A stretch of 64,000 bases of DNA from Myxococcota bacterium (GCA_028285625.1 JANQOX010000019.1:248001-312000); one strand, 5' to 3'; shown: positions 35,965 through 45,564, counted from the stretch's first letter. Notes: generated by a model from the sequence alone, not told the origin. Numbers and translations: made by a program.

Positions 35965-36810
35965 ATGCACCTCGGCCTGACCTATTTCCCCACGGACTAC
36001 GCCATCGCCCCGGCCGACCTGGCGCGCGAGGCCGAAGCGCGCGGCTTCGAGTCGCTCTGGGTGGCGGAGCACTCGCACATCCCCGTCGCGCGGCGCTCCC
36101 CCTGGCCCGGCGGCGACGAGCTACCCAAGATGTACTACGACGTGATGGACCCGTTCGTGGCGCTGGCCTCCGCCGCGGCCACGACGACCACGCTCCGGCT
36201 GGGGACGGGCATCTGCCTGATCGTCCAGCGCGACCCCATCCAGACGGCCAAGGCGGTGGCAAGCCTCGACCAGGTCTCGGGCGGGCGCGTGCTGTTCGGC
36301 ATCGGCGCGGGCTGGAACGCCGAAGAGATGGGCAACCACGGCACCGCCTTCGATCGTCGTTTCAAGCTGATGCGCGAGCGGACCGAGGCGATGATCGAGA
36401 TCTGGACGAAGGACGGCGCCGAGTACCACGGCGAGCTGGTGGATTTCGACCCGATCCACGCCTGGCCGAAGCCCGTGCAGCAGCCGCATCCGCCCATCCA
36501 CGTGGGCGGTGGTTTCCCGGGCGCGGCCCGGCGCGCCATCCGTTACGCCCAGGGCTGGATGCCGATCCTGGGCCGCGGCGACCAGGACGTGGTGGCTCTC
36601 GCCCCGCGCTTCCGCGAGATGGCCGAACAGGCGGGCCGCGATCCCGATGCGCTCGAACTCACGGTCTACGGCAACCCGCGCGACGCCGAGGGGATGCAGC
36701 GCCTGCGCGACGCCGGCATCGATCGCGTCGTGGCCATGCTCCCGCCGGCAGGTGCCGACTCGGTCCTGCCGCTGCTCGACAAGCTCGCCGCGCGGGATCT
36801 CGCGGGCTGA
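35965..36810 (+). CDS. LLM-class F420-dependent oxidoreductase
   Basis: A 281-residue luciferase-like monooxygenase-fold protein. MHLGLTYFPTDYAIAPADLAREAEARGFESLWVAEHSHIP is the usual start of the TIGR03619-type F420-dependent branch (shown here in part). Later blocks are LRLGTGICLIVQRDPIQTAK, GGRVLFGIGAGWNAEEM and PIHVGGGFPGAARRAIRY. Such enzymes use reduced F420 for redox steps in lipid or xenobiotic metabolism. F420 biosynthesis genes are not in the window, so cofactor use is inferred. Its stop overlaps the next gene's probable CTG start. Confidence 0.88.
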   Translation: MHLGLTYFPTDYAIAPADLAREAEARGFESLWVAEHSHIPVARRSPWPGGDELPKMYYDVMDPFVALASAAATTTTLRLGTGICLIVQRDPIQTAKAVASLDQVSGGRVLFGIGAGWNAEEMGNHGTAFDRRFKLMRERTEAMIEIWTKDGAEYHGELVDFDPIHAWPKPVQQPHPPIHVGGGFPGAARRAIRYAQGWMPILGRGDQDVVALAPRFREMAEQAGRDPDALELTVYGNPRDAEGMQRLRDAGIDRVVAMLPPAGADSVLPLLDKLAARDLAG

Positions 36811-37502
36811 GCACCTCCGAAACCCACGACGACCCCGGCGCCGGGACCTCGCGCGGCACCTGGCTGGTTCGGCTGCTGCTGGTGGCCACCATGGCCGGCC
36901 TGCTCGGCGCGTGGGCCATGGGCTGGCTCGATGCCGTGCTCGAGCCCGAACGCGCGCGCGAGTGGCTGCTGGCCGCGGGGCCGGTGGGCGGTGCGCTCTA
37001 CGTGGTCGCGTTCTCGACGCTCGTGCCCGTCGGGATCCCGGGCGCAGTATTCCTGCTTCCTGCGCCGCTGGTATGGCCGCTCCACCAGGCGTTCCTGCTG
37101 GCGTGGGCCGGAGCCACCGGAGCCGGCGTGGTCGGCTGGGCCCTCGGACGCTTCCTGGCCCGAGACTTCGTGATGGCCCGGCTTCCCGAACGCCTGCGCC
37201 ACCTCGACCAGCGGGTGGGCGAACGCGAGCTCACCACGGTCATCCTCGTGCGTCTGGCGTTCTTCGTCGCGGCCCCGACGCACTGGGCCCTGGGGGTCGC
37301 GAACGTGCGTCTCGTGCCGCTGCTCGTGGGCACCGCGGCGGGAATGGCCCCCTGGGTCGCCGTCTGGATGGTCGGCGGCCGCGCGCTCCTCGAGATCCTG
37401 CAAAGGCGACCGGAACTGCTGCTGGGGCTCGTGCCCGTGCTGCTGGTCGCCGGCTACCTGATTCACCGCCGCCGCCGCCGCAAGGCACGGGCGGGCGACT
37501 AG
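36807..37502 (+). CDS. TVP38/TMEM64-family (VTT domain) membrane protein
   Basis: About 231 residues with five to six helices. After a first helix comes AREWLLAAGPVGGALYVVAFS, then VPVGIPGAVFLLPA (the family re-entrant loop), ATGAGVVGWALGRFLARDFV and the conserved VRLAFFVAAPTHWALGVANV. The end is strongly basic (HRRRRRKARAGD). VTT proteins are linked to lipid scrambling or export. The only start that keeps the first helix without a long extension into the LLM gene is CTG 36807, overlapping the upstream TGA (CTGA); the Shine-Dalgarno sequence is weak here. Confidence 0.82.
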   Translation: MSTSETHDDPGAGTSRGTWLVRLLLVATMAGLLGAWAMGWLDAVLEPERAREWLLAAGPVGGALYVVAFSTLVPVGIPGAVFLLPAPLVWPLHQAFLLAWAGATGAGVVGWALGRFLARDFVMARLPERLRHLDQRVGERELTTVILVRLAFFVAAPTHWALGVANVRLVPLLVGTAAGMAPWVAVWMVGGRALLEILQRRPELLLGLVPVLLVAGYLIHRRRRRKARAGD

Positions 37503-37541
37503 CGTTCGGCGACGACGGCACCGCCGGGGTACGCTCGCTCG

Positions 37542-38705
37542 GTGCGGTTCGCCTGCCACCTCTCCCGCCGGGCCGAAGCCCGACACGCCGTGGCCGAGGG
37601 GGTCGAGGGCCTGCGCAGCGAGCTGCGCACCGACGCACCCGATCTGCTCGTGGCGTTCGCATCCTCGGCCCACCACCCACAACTCGGCGCCATCGGCGCG
37701 GCGCTGCGTGCGGCGTTCCCGAGCGCGGTCCTGCTGGGCTGCGGGGGCCAGAGCGTGATCGGCGGCGGCGTGGAGGTCGAAGAAGGACCCGGCCTCTCCG
37801 TCACCGCGGGCGTGCTGCCGGGAGCGGTGCTGCATCCCGTCCGGATCGAAGGCGACCGCGTGCCGAACGTCCCCGCTCGGAGTGACGTGCTGCTGCTCGC
37901 CGACCCGTTCACCTGCGACGTCGCGACGGTGGCGGCGGAACTGGACCGACGGGGCACGGGCGCCGTCGTGGGCGGACTCGCCAGCGGCGCCGACGCGCCG
38001 GGCGCGTCGCGGCTTCTGCTGGGCGAGGGGCTCCACAGCGACGGTGCCGTCGGCGTGGCGTTCGAGGGCATGCGCGTGCGAACCGTCGTGGCCCAGGGCT
38101 GCCGGCCCGTGGGCCACCCGCTGTTCGTCACGGGGTGCCGGGACGACCTCCTCACCGAAGTGGATGGGCGGCCGCCCATGGCCGTCTTGCAGGACCTCTA
38201 CGAGCAGGGCGACGCACGCGAACGGGCTCTGCTCTCGAATGCCCTGTTTCTCGGGCTCGAGATGCGGCCCGCGCGCACCCGCTACGAACGCGGCGACTTC
38301 CTGGTGCGCAATCTCCTGGGCGCGGACGATCGCAGCGGCGCGCTGCGCGTGGCCGCGCCGCTGCGCGAGCAGCAGGTGGTGCAGTTTCACGTGCGCGATG
38401 CACACACCGCTGCCGAGGATCTCTCCGAGCGCCTGGGCGCCCTTCGCGCGCGTCTCGACGCGGCCGAAGAGCCGAACCCGGCCGGCGCCCTGCTCTTCTC
38501 GTGTCTCGGCCGCGGGCGCGGCCTCTACGGCAGCGCCAACCACGACTCGGATCGGTTCCGGAGTCACCTGGGCGACGTGCCCCTGGGCGGCTTCTTCTGC
38601 AACGGAGAGATCGGACCGGTGGAGGGCACCACCTTCCTCCACGGCTATACCAGTGCCTTCGCGCTCTTCGGTGCGCAGGACGAGGAGGAGGATCGCGATG
38701 GGTGA
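37542..38705 (+). CDS. FIST domain protein
   Basis: A 387-residue cytosolic sensory protein with FIST_N (about 1-190; AVLLGCGGQSVIGGG, VVGGLASGADAPG) and FIST_C (about 220-380; RNLLGADDRSGAL, FSCLGRGRGLYG, LGGFFCNGEIGPVEGTTFLHGYTS). FIST domains are thought to bind amino acids or related small ligands and often sit beside signalling proteins. The GTG start is 39 nt after the VTT gene. Its end overlaps the start of the MBL hydrolase gene by 8 nt, indicating coupled translation. Confidence 0.92.
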   Translation: MRFACHLSRRAEARHAVAEGVEGLRSELRTDAPDLLVAFASSAHHPQLGAIGAALRAAFPSAVLLGCGGQSVIGGGVEVEEGPGLSVTAGVLPGAVLHPVRIEGDRVPNVPARSDVLLLADPFTCDVATVAAELDRRGTGAVVGGLASGADAPGASRLLLGEGLHSDGAVGVAFEGMRVRTVVAQGCRPVGHPLFVTGCRDDLLTEVDGRPPMAVLQDLYEQGDARERALLSNALFLGLEMRPARTRYERGDFLVRNLLGADDRSGALRVAAPLREQQVVQFHVRDAHTAAEDLSERLGALRARLDAAEEPNPAGALLFSCLGRGRGLYGSANHDSDRFRSHLGDVPLGGFFCNGEIGPVEGTTFLHGYTSAFALFGAQDEEEDRDG

Positions 38706-39954
38706 GGTACTCGATCTGGCCGAGCGGGCGTGGCAGGGCGCGCTCTCGGAGACCCACGTCCACCCCGGCAACGCCCTGGTGGGCTTCGAAGAGCTCGCCA
38801 CGGGCCTCGGGTTCATGTCGGCGTTCTCGAACATCGGCGTGGTCTCGACCGACGACGGGCTGGTCTTCCTCGACACCAGCAGCCTGTTCCACGCCCAGCA
38901 GGCCTTCGATGCGATCCGCGCCTGGTCCCCGGACCGGGTCCACACGGCGGTCTATACCCACGGCCACGTGGACCACGTGTTCGGGCTGCACTTCTTCGCG
39001 CGCGAGGCCGAAGAAGCCGGACTCGCGCCGACCCATGTGATCGCCCACGAGAACTGCCCGGCGCGCTTCGATCGCTACGTGCTCACCAACGGCTACAACG
39101 CCGTCATCAACCAGCGCCAGTTCGGGTTTCCACGCCCGGTGTTCCCGAAGGAGTACCGCTACCCCGATGCGACGGTGCGCGGGGACGAGGTGATCGACGT
39201 CGGCGGGGTGCGCTTCGAGCTGCACCACGACCGCGGGGAGACCGACGACCACCTTTGGATCCACGTCCCCAGCCAGCGCGCCATCTACACGGGGGATCTC
39301 TTCATCTGGGCCTCGCCGAACTGCGGCAATCCGCAGAAGGTGCAGCGCTACCCGCTCGAGTGGGCCGCCGGCCTGCGGCGCATGCGCGCGCTCGAGGCGG
39401 AGACCCTGCTGCCGGGCCACGGGCCGCCGATCCTGGGTGCCGCGCGGGTGTCGCAGGCGCTCGACGAGGCCGCCACCCTGCTCGAGTCGCTGTGCGAGCA
39501 GACCCTTCGGCTGATGAACGAGGGGGCGCGCCTCGACGACGTGATCCACGGGGTCGAGCTTCCGGAGGATCTCCTGGCGCGACCCTACCTGCGCCCGACC
39601 TACGACGACCCGCGCTTCATCGTGCGCAACCTCTGGCGACTCTATGGGGGCTGGTACGACGGCAACCCCGCACACCTGCTGCCCGCCCCCGAGCGCGCAG
39701 TCGCCACGCGGCTGGCCGAGGCCTGCGGAGGCGCCGCGCAGCTGGCCGCCGCCGCCGAGCGCGCGCTCGCCGACGGCGACCATGCGTCCGCCTGCCACCT
39801 GGCCGAGTTCGCCGCCCAGGCCGAACCCGAGGACGGCACCGTCCAGGCCGCCCGCGCCCGCGTCTACTCCGAACGCGCCAGGCACGAGACCAGCCTGATG
39901 GCCAAGGGCATCTACCGTGCGGCGGCGCGTGAGAGCGAGGCCGAGGAGGGCTGA
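38698..39954 (+). CDS. MBL-fold metallo-hydrolase, alkyl-sulfatase-like
   Basis: A 418-residue metallo-beta-lactamase-fold enzyme. Metal motifs are TAVYTHGHVDHVFG (HxHxDH), IAHENCPARF, HDRGETDDHLWI, YTGDLFIWASPNCGNPQ and LLPGHGPP. The C-terminal part (about 270-410, with RLYGGWYDGNPAHLLPAP) matches the dimerisation region of SdsA1-type alkyl sulfatases, which release sulfate from alkyl sulfates. It lacks an obvious signal peptide and is shorter than SdsA1 (about 650 residues), missing the C-terminal lipid-carrier domain. It overlaps the FIST gene. Confidence 0.88.
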   Translation: MGEVLDLAERAWQGALSETHVHPGNALVGFEELATGLGFMSAFSNIGVVSTDDGLVFLDTSSLFHAQQAFDAIRAWSPDRVHTAVYTHGHVDHVFGLHFFAREAEEAGLAPTHVIAHENCPARFDRYVLTNGYNAVINQRQFGFPRPVFPKEYRYPDATVRGDEVIDVGGVRFELHHDRGETDDHLWIHVPSQRAIYTGDLFIWASPNCGNPQKVQRYPLEWAAGLRRMRALEAETLLPGHGPPILGAARVSQALDEAATLLESLCEQTLRLMNEGARLDDVIHGVELPEDLLARPYLRPTYDDPRFIVRNLWRLYGGWYDGNPAHLLPAPERAVATRLAEACGGAAQLAAAAERALADGDHASACHLAEFAAQAEPEDGTVQAARARVYSERARHETSLMAKGIYRAAARESEAEEG

Positions 39955-39973
39955 GCCCACGGCGGGCGCGCCG

Positions 39974-42205
39974 CTAGTCGGCGAGCCAGCCCGGCGGCAC
40001 GCAAACCCCGCTCTCGGCGAGCCACGTCGCCGTGCGCTCCAGCAGCGAGGGCTCGCGCAGGGCTCGCGACAGCACGAACGCGCGGATCGCCTCGGCGTCG
40101 TCGGGGGTGAGCAGGTCTGCAAAGCTCGACATGCCGCGGTCGGCGCGAACACCGTCGATCACGATCGACCGCCAGGCCTCGTGCACGCTTCGGTCGGCAT
40201 GGCGCAGGTCGGGCAGGATGCCGCGGCCCACGGCGTTCGCACCGTGGCAGCGCGTGCAGTGCTGCGCATACAGGCCGCGACCGCGTTCGGCCGCCTCGGG
40301 CGAGAACGCCTCGCGGACCGGCGCAGGCGCGGGGGGCAGATCGGGAACCTCCGGCAGCGGCGCTGCGCCACCGAGCTTGAACGCCACCAGATGCCCAGCG
40401 TTCGTGGTCTCGGTGAACGTGAAGTTGAGTCCGGCCGAGCCTCCAGCGCCGGCCATCACCGCCACGTACTGCACGCCGTCGATCGCGTAGCTGATGGGGG
40501 CAGCCATGACGCCCGCGCCGAGGTCGGCCTCCCAGAGCCTGCGGCCATCGCGGTCGCCGAATGCGGCGAAGCGCCCGTCGCCCGAGCCCTTGAAGACCAG
40601 CCCGCCTGCCGTCGACAAGACCCCGCCATTCACCTCCGAGCGGTGCTCCACGCGCCAGACCGGCCGCGCCGCCACGGGATCCCAAGCGGTCAGGTGGGTC
40701 GGCGCGCACAGCGCCAGGGCGCGCTCGAAACCGTCGATCGAGGCGGCGAGCGCCGCCATGTCCTCCCCCGTGTTCACGTCGCCCCGGCGGTGTACGTGGT
40801 CGGGGTCCGGATGAAGCGGATAGGGCTGGTCCTGGGTGGGGATGTACACGAGACCCGTCCGCGGGCTGAACGACATCGGGTGCCAGTTGTGGGCGCCACC
40901 GATCCCAGGCCGGACGAACACCGGCTTCTCGTCCCACTCGGCCACGCCCGTCTCCACGGGCCGACCGGTGGCCGGGTCCACGTGACTCGCCCAGTTCATG
41001 GGCGCGTAGGCCTCGGCCGAGAGCAGTTCGCCGGTCTCGCGATCGAGCACGTAGAAGAACCCGTTCTTCGGCGCCTGCATCAGAACCCGCCGCGTGCGCC
41101 CGCCGATCTCGAGTTCGGCGAGGATCATGTGCTGCGTGGCCGTGTAGTCCCAGCGCTCGCCGGGCGTCGTCTGGTAGTGCCAGACGCGCTCGCCCGTGCC
41201 TGCGCGCAGCGCCAGGATCGAGGCCAGGTAGAGGTTGTCGCCGCCTCCTGGGCTGCGTACCCACTGGGCATAGGGGCTGCTGTTGCCGACACCCACGTAG
41301 AGCAGATCGAGGCTGGGGTCGTAGGCGAGGGAGTCCCAGACCGTGCCACCGAGACCCGATTCGAAGCTGGCGGTCGCGGGCCATGTCTCGGCCGCGAGTG
41401 CCAGCGCCGGACTCTCGTGCGGCCCTTCCTTCGAGGCGGGCACGGTGTGGAAACGCCAGACCAGATCTCCGGTGCGGGCGTCGTAGGCGGAGACGTAGCC
41501 CCGCACCCCGAACTCCCCGCCCCCGTTTCCGATGAAGACGAGCCCCCGCGCCACCCGCGGCGCTCCCGTGATCGTGTATGGGCGCTTGCCGTCGGTGGTA
41601 CGCACGTCGAAGACGACCCGCCCGGTGCGCGCGTCGAGGGCGACGAGCCGGCCGTCGAGCGTGCCGACGTAGACGCGGCCCTCCCACCAGGCCACGCCGC
41701 GGTTCACCACGTCGCAACACGCGAATCGACCCCAGGCCTTCGGCACCTTCGGGTCGTAGCGCCAGACCTCGCGCCCGGTGCGCGCGTCCACTGCCACCAC
41801 GACGCTCCAGGTGAGCGTGGTGACCAGCAACCCGTCCACCACCAGAGGCGTGGCTTCGAGACCCCGATGCGTGCCGGTGGGCAACACCCACGCCGGCCCG
41901 AGCTTCGCGACGTTCGCCGCATCGATCTGATCGAGCGGCGAGTAGCGCTGCTCGCTCCAGGTGCGGCCGTGGGCCATCCAGTTGTGCGGCTCTTCGTCTG
42001 CGGCCGCCAGACGCGCATCGTCGACGGGCGCCGGGCCGTCCGCCCAGGAGACCCCGGCGAGGCCCGCGAGCGACGCGCAACACAGCGCGATCCAGCCCAG
42101 CGTCGAGGCGATGCGTGACCCGGCTCCGACGCGGCGCGCCAGCAGGCAGGCGAGCGCAGCCCCTGCGGGCACGACACCCGCCCCTGACACGTGCAGGCCG
42201 TCCAT
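39974..42205 (-). CDS. PQQ-dependent quinohaemoprotein alcohol dehydrogenase
   Basis: A periplasmic dehydrogenase of 743 residues. It has an N-terminal hydrophobic export region, an eight-bladed PQQ propeller with the vicinal disulphide C163-C164 in FACCDVVNRG, and a C-terminal cytochrome c domain with CTRCH (about 625-720). The catalytic Asp is in ERWDYTATQ; the residue two after it is Thr rather than Asp, so the lanthanide ligand is missing and calcium is expected. QAPKNGFFYVLDRETG is typical of the type II quinohaemoprotein ADH branch. Electrons would pass to periplasmic cytochrome c. It is a single-gene unit. Confidence 0.95.
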   Translation of the reverse strand: MDGLHVSGAGVVPAGAALACLLARRVGAGSRIASTLGWIALCCASLAGLAGVSWADGPAPVDDARLAAADEEPHNWMAHGRTWSEQRYSPLDQIDAANVAKLGPAWVLPTGTHRGLEATPLVVDGLLVTTLTWSVVVAVDARTGREVWRYDPKVPKAWGRFACCDVVNRGVAWWEGRVYVGTLDGRLVALDARTGRVVFDVRTTDGKRPYTITGAPRVARGLVFIGNGGGEFGVRGYVSAYDARTGDLVWRFHTVPASKEGPHESPALALAAETWPATASFESGLGGTVWDSLAYDPSLDLLYVGVGNSSPYAQWVRSPGGGDNLYLASILALRAGTGERVWHYQTTPGERWDYTATQHMILAELEIGGRTRRVLMQAPKNGFFYVLDRETGELLSAEAYAPMNWASHVDPATGRPVETGVAEWDEKPVFVRPGIGGAHNWHPMSFSPRTGLVYIPTQDQPYPLHPDPDHVHRRGDVNTGEDMAALAASIDGFERALALCAPTHLTAWDPVAARPVWRVEHRSEVNGGVLSTAGGLVFKGSGDGRFAAFGDRDGRRLWEADLGAGVMAAPISYAIDGVQYVAVMAGAGGSAGLNFTFTETTNAGHLVAFKLGGAAPLPEVPDLPPAPAPVREAFSPEAAERGRGLYAQHCTRCHGANAVGRGILPDLRHADRSVHEAWRSIVIDGVRADRGMSSFADLLTPDDAEAIRAFVLSRALREPSLLERTATWLAESGVCVPPGWLAD

Positions 42206-42252
42206 GACGCTGCCAGGTTAGCGGCGACGGATGTCCTGGGCGCAACGCACCT

Positions 42253-43233
42253 TCAGGGGATGTTCGGCAGCACCGACTCGGCGTAGAGGCGCAGGCAGCT
42301 CCAGCCCGCCTCCAGGGGGAGTCCCCCGCAGAGCGGGTGCAGCACGAAGGGCGCGTGGGGGCCGAGTTCGCGCGCGCGCGCGATGCAGGCCTCGGGGGTT
42401 TCGATGCGGTACTTGCCCTCGGCGCGCAGCGCTTCGACGCTGCCCGCCTTCGAGTGCACCACGGTCTCCTGCCCGGGCTGCTGCCAGCTCGCGTAGGTCT
42501 GGGCGTCGTGAAGCAGGTGCGCGCCGAGCTCCTCCCAGGCGCGATCGGGATCTTCGGCCACGAAGAACTGCTCCCCCGATCCGGGCGAGAGCAATCGGGG
42601 CGCGACCCCTCGCGCCTCACACTCACGCTGGTAGCACGCGGCCAGCTCGGGATCCGCGCTCGAGGGCTGGAACGGCAGGTCGAAGCGTGCCGCCCGCCGA
42701 GCGGCCGCCGGGCTGAGCCCGCCCACCATCACCATCGGGTGCGGGCGCGTTCGCGGCCGAGGCGTGATGCGCACCGTGCGCCCCTGGTAGGGGAACGGCT
42801 CGCCGGTCCAGGCCGCGAGCACGGTCTCGAGGCACTCGTCCATCAGCTTCCCGCGCCGCTTCCAGTCGCGGCCGAGCATCTCGTACTCCTCGGGCCGGTA
42901 CCCGAGCCCCGCCGTGATCGCGATGCGCCCGTTCGACGCCAGATCGAGTGCGGCCATCTGCTCTGCCAGGGCCAGCGGGTCGTGCAGGGGAACCAGCAGC
43001 GCCGCCACGCTCACCGGGATGCGCCGGGTGCGCCCGAGAATCGCCGCCGCCAGGATCAGGGGCGCGCTGAGATAGCCGTCGTCGGTGCCGTGGTGTTCGG
43101 AGAGGGTGATGCCGGTGAACGGGTGCGCGTCCAGGTAGCCCGCCATGTCGAGCACCGTGTCGTAGAGCGCGCCGCGCTCGGTCGCGGCAAAGGCAGGCAG
43201 CCGCGTATCGAAGCGTACGATGCTGATGGCCAC
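42253..43233 (-). CDS. LLM-class flavin-dependent oxidoreductase
   Basis: A 326-residue luciferase-like protein. ITLSEHHGTDDGYLSAPLILAAA, VPLHDPLALAEQMAALDLASNGR, TAGLGYRPEEYEMLG and MVMVGGLSPAAARRAAR mark the alkanal-monooxygenase-like branch. GTG 43233 is the start, with GGGAGG about 7 nt upstream. It may use FMN or F420; SEHHG is seen with both. It is probably separate from the PQQ dehydrogenase gene downstream. Substrate unknown. Confidence 0.88.
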   Translation of the reverse strand: MAISIVRFDTRLPAFAATERGALYDTVLDMAGYLDAHPFTGITLSEHHGTDDGYLSAPLILAAAILGRTRRIPVSVAALLVPLHDPLALAEQMAALDLASNGRIAITAGLGYRPEEYEMLGRDWKRRGKLMDECLETVLAAWTGEPFPYQGRTVRITPRPRTRPHPMVMVGGLSPAAARRAARFDLPFQPSSADPELAACYQRECEARGVAPRLLSPGSGEQFFVAEDPDRAWEELGAHLLHDAQTYASWQQPGQETVVHSKAGSVEALRAEGKYRIETPEACIARARELGPHAPFVLHPLCGGLPLEAGWSCLRLYAESVLPNIP

Positions 43234-43282
43234 ACGATCCTCCCCTCGGCACGGGCGCGGGCCCGAGCGCGAAGGGCGGAGA

Positions 43283-45505
43283 CTAACGCCTCCCGGCGGG
43301 ATCTTCCGGCGCAGCGCCGGCCACCAGCCGGACCTGCGGCGCGCCCGCCTCGACGCGGCCGACCGGGCATACGTCGCGCTCACCGCCGGAACGAAGCGCC
43401 TCGGATGCGTGGGCGAACCGGCTGCTCGGGAACGCGACGAGCAGCCCGCCCACGGTCTGGGGATCGAAGAGCAGCGCCCGGTCTTCGACCGCCGCCTCGC
43501 CGGTGATGAACGGGCCGGCGACCGACTCGTTCTGGGGATGGAATGTGCTGCGAAGCCCCCGGCGCAGTGCAGCCCGGGCGCCGGCGTGGGCGGGAATGCG
43601 GGCCGGGTCGAGGGTCGCGCCGACGCCACTGGCGTCGAGCAACTCGAGCAGGTGACGTGCCAGTCCGAACCCGGAGACGTCGGTCGCCGAATGCGCGCCG
43701 AGTTCTCGCACGAGTTCGCCCGCCGCAGCCGACGATCGACAGAGCGCGTGGTGGAGCGCCGCCACGTGGGCGCCGTGTGCGCGGCCCTGCATGTCGGCCG
43801 CGAGCAACACGCCCGAGCCGATCGGGCGCGTCATCACCAGCACGTCGCCGGGCTGCGCCCCGCCGAGCGGGAGGGGCTCGGCGGCTGCGGGCAACGAGCC
43901 GAGCACGCAGAGCCCGACCTGGAGACCGTCGCCCTGGGTCGTGTGTCCCCCGACCAGGGACACGCCGTCGTCGTCGAGCGCGGCGCGAACCCCGGACAGC
44001 ACCTGGAAGAGCGTCTCCTCCGCGCGCCCGGCGTCGCCTTCGGGAAGACCCACCCAGGCCAGGGCGTGGCGCGCCCGCCCGCCCTTGGCATGCACGTCGC
44101 TGAGCGCGTTGATGGCGGCCACGCGCCCGACCAGGAAGGGGTCGTCGGCGAAGGCCCGGAAGCCGTCCACCGTGGCCAGCACCACGTCGCCGCCAGGCGT
44201 GCGCAGCGCGGCCGCATCGTCGGGCACGTCGAGACCGACCCACACCGAGGAGTCGGCCGCCGCCTCGGGCAGGCGCGCGAGGGCACGCTCGAGCGTCGCG
44301 GCCCCGAGCTTCGAAGCGCAGCCGCCGCACGCCATCGGCTCCATCCCCATCGACTCGGGCGTGGGCACGCCGGGCGCATCGTCGCCATCGGCGGTGAGCG
44401 TCTGGAAGCGCCGCATGAAGCGGCGATCGATGGCGTCCTTCAGGCGGTGGACCGGTCGGCCCGACGCCACGACGCCCCACTTGGCGCCCAGGGCACGATG
44501 ACCGCCGGCATTGAGCAGCACCAGGAAGTCGCGCTGTGGACGATGCGCGCGCAGGCGGTCGCCGGCGAGCAGCGCGCGCAGGTTGTGGATGAGCGTGGGC
44601 CCTTGCCGCACGGCGTGCACGCCGGCCTTCGGCACCCAAGGATGAGCATCCATCGCGGCGCAGTCGCCCACGGCAAACAGGTCGCGGCGCCCCACCGCCC
44701 GGAGCGTCTCGTCCACCCGAACGAACCCCGCCTCGTCCTTCGCGAGCGGCGATGCCTCCACCAGGGCCGGCGGCGCAGCGCCTGCGGCCCAGACCACGAG
44801 ATCGCAGGCGACCGATTCACCCGAATCGAGCACGACCGCGTCGGCGCCCACCGAAACCACGGCGTGACCCGTATGCAGGACGATGCCGCGCTCGCGCGCC
44901 TCGCGTGCGAAGCGCGCTCCGAGGGCCGGTGCGCGAGGCATGGGCGCATCGCCATCCATGAGCAGCATGACCTGCGGGTCGAAGCGGGCCAGCCGGTGCG
45001 CCAGCGTGAGCACCAGTTCGGCTCCCGCGGCTCCGCCTCCCACCACGCCCACGCGCATGCCCGGGCGCGCCACACGTTCGATCCGCGCTTCGAGCTGCGC
45101 TTCGAACGCCGCGATCGGCCGCGTGGGGACGGCGTGCTCGCGCACGCCGGGCACGCCGAGTCCTCGAACCGTCGAGCCCACGTCGAGGCTCGCCACGTCG
45201 TACGGTAGCGCCGGGCGCCCGGCGACCTCGATGCGGCGCGCCTCCGCATCGACGCGCGTCGCGGGTGCCAGCACCACGGCGGCCCGCGCGCGCCGTGCCA
45301 GCGGCACCACGTCGATGGTCGCTTCGGCCTCGGCGTAGTCGCCGGCCACGACCCCGGGCACCATGCCCGAGTAGACGGCCTCGGGGCGGTCGAGCACCAC
45401 GGTCAGATGCACGTCTCGCGGCGGGTCCATCGCAAACCTGCGCAGGACCTGCACGTGGGCGTGACCGCCGCCCACCAGGACGACCTCCCGGGTCTGGGCC
45501 GACAT
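43283..45505 (-). CDS. selD: Selenide, water dikinase fused to an NDH-2-like flavoprotein domain
   Basis: A 740-residue two-domain protein. Residues about 1-370 form a pyridine-nucleotide-disulphide-type flavoprotein (VVLVGGGHAHVQVLRRF, VGVVGGGAAGAELVL, LFAVGDCA). Residues about 385-735 are SelD, which makes selenophosphate from selenide and ATP, with the active-site Cys396 and Lys399 in CGGCASKLG, then DAAALRTPGGDVVLATVDGF and DVHAKGG. Such fusions are known in cyanobacteria and some proteobacteria; the flavin domain may reduce a selenium species. No selA, selB or obvious selenoprotein gene is in the window, so the selenophosphate may serve tRNA or protein use elsewhere. Confidence 0.92.
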   Translation of the reverse strand: MSAQTREVVLVGGGHAHVQVLRRFAMDPPRDVHLTVVLDRPEAVYSGMVPGVVAGDYAEAEATIDVVPLARRARAAVVLAPATRVDAEARRIEVAGRPALPYDVASLDVGSTVRGLGVPGVREHAVPTRPIAAFEAQLEARIERVARPGMRVGVVGGGAAGAELVLTLAHRLARFDPQVMLLMDGDAPMPRAPALGARFAREARERGIVLHTGHAVVSVGADAVVLDSGESVACDLVVWAAGAAPPALVEASPLAKDEAGFVRVDETLRAVGRRDLFAVGDCAAMDAHPWVPKAGVHAVRQGPTLIHNLRALLAGDRLRAHRPQRDFLVLLNAGGHRALGAKWGVVASGRPVHRLKDAIDRRFMRRFQTLTADGDDAPGVPTPESMGMEPMACGGCASKLGAATLERALARLPEAAADSSVWVGLDVPDDAAALRTPGGDVVLATVDGFRAFADDPFLVGRVAAINALSDVHAKGGRARHALAWVGLPEGDAGRAEETLFQVLSGVRAALDDDGVSLVGGHTTQGDGLQVGLCVLGSLPAAAEPLPLGGAQPGDVLVMTRPIGSGVLLAADMQGRAHGAHVAALHHALCRSSAAAGELVRELGAHSATDVSGFGLARHLLELLDASGVGATLDPARIPAHAGARAALRRGLRSTFHPQNESVAGPFITGEAAVEDRALLFDPQTVGGLLVAFPSSRFAHASEALRSGGERDVCPVGRVEAGAPQVRLVAGAAPEDPAGRR

Positions 45506-45564
45506 GGGGAGCGGCGGACGTTAGCCCGCACGCGTTGCAGGGGCCCACCTCGCGTCTCGGTCGT

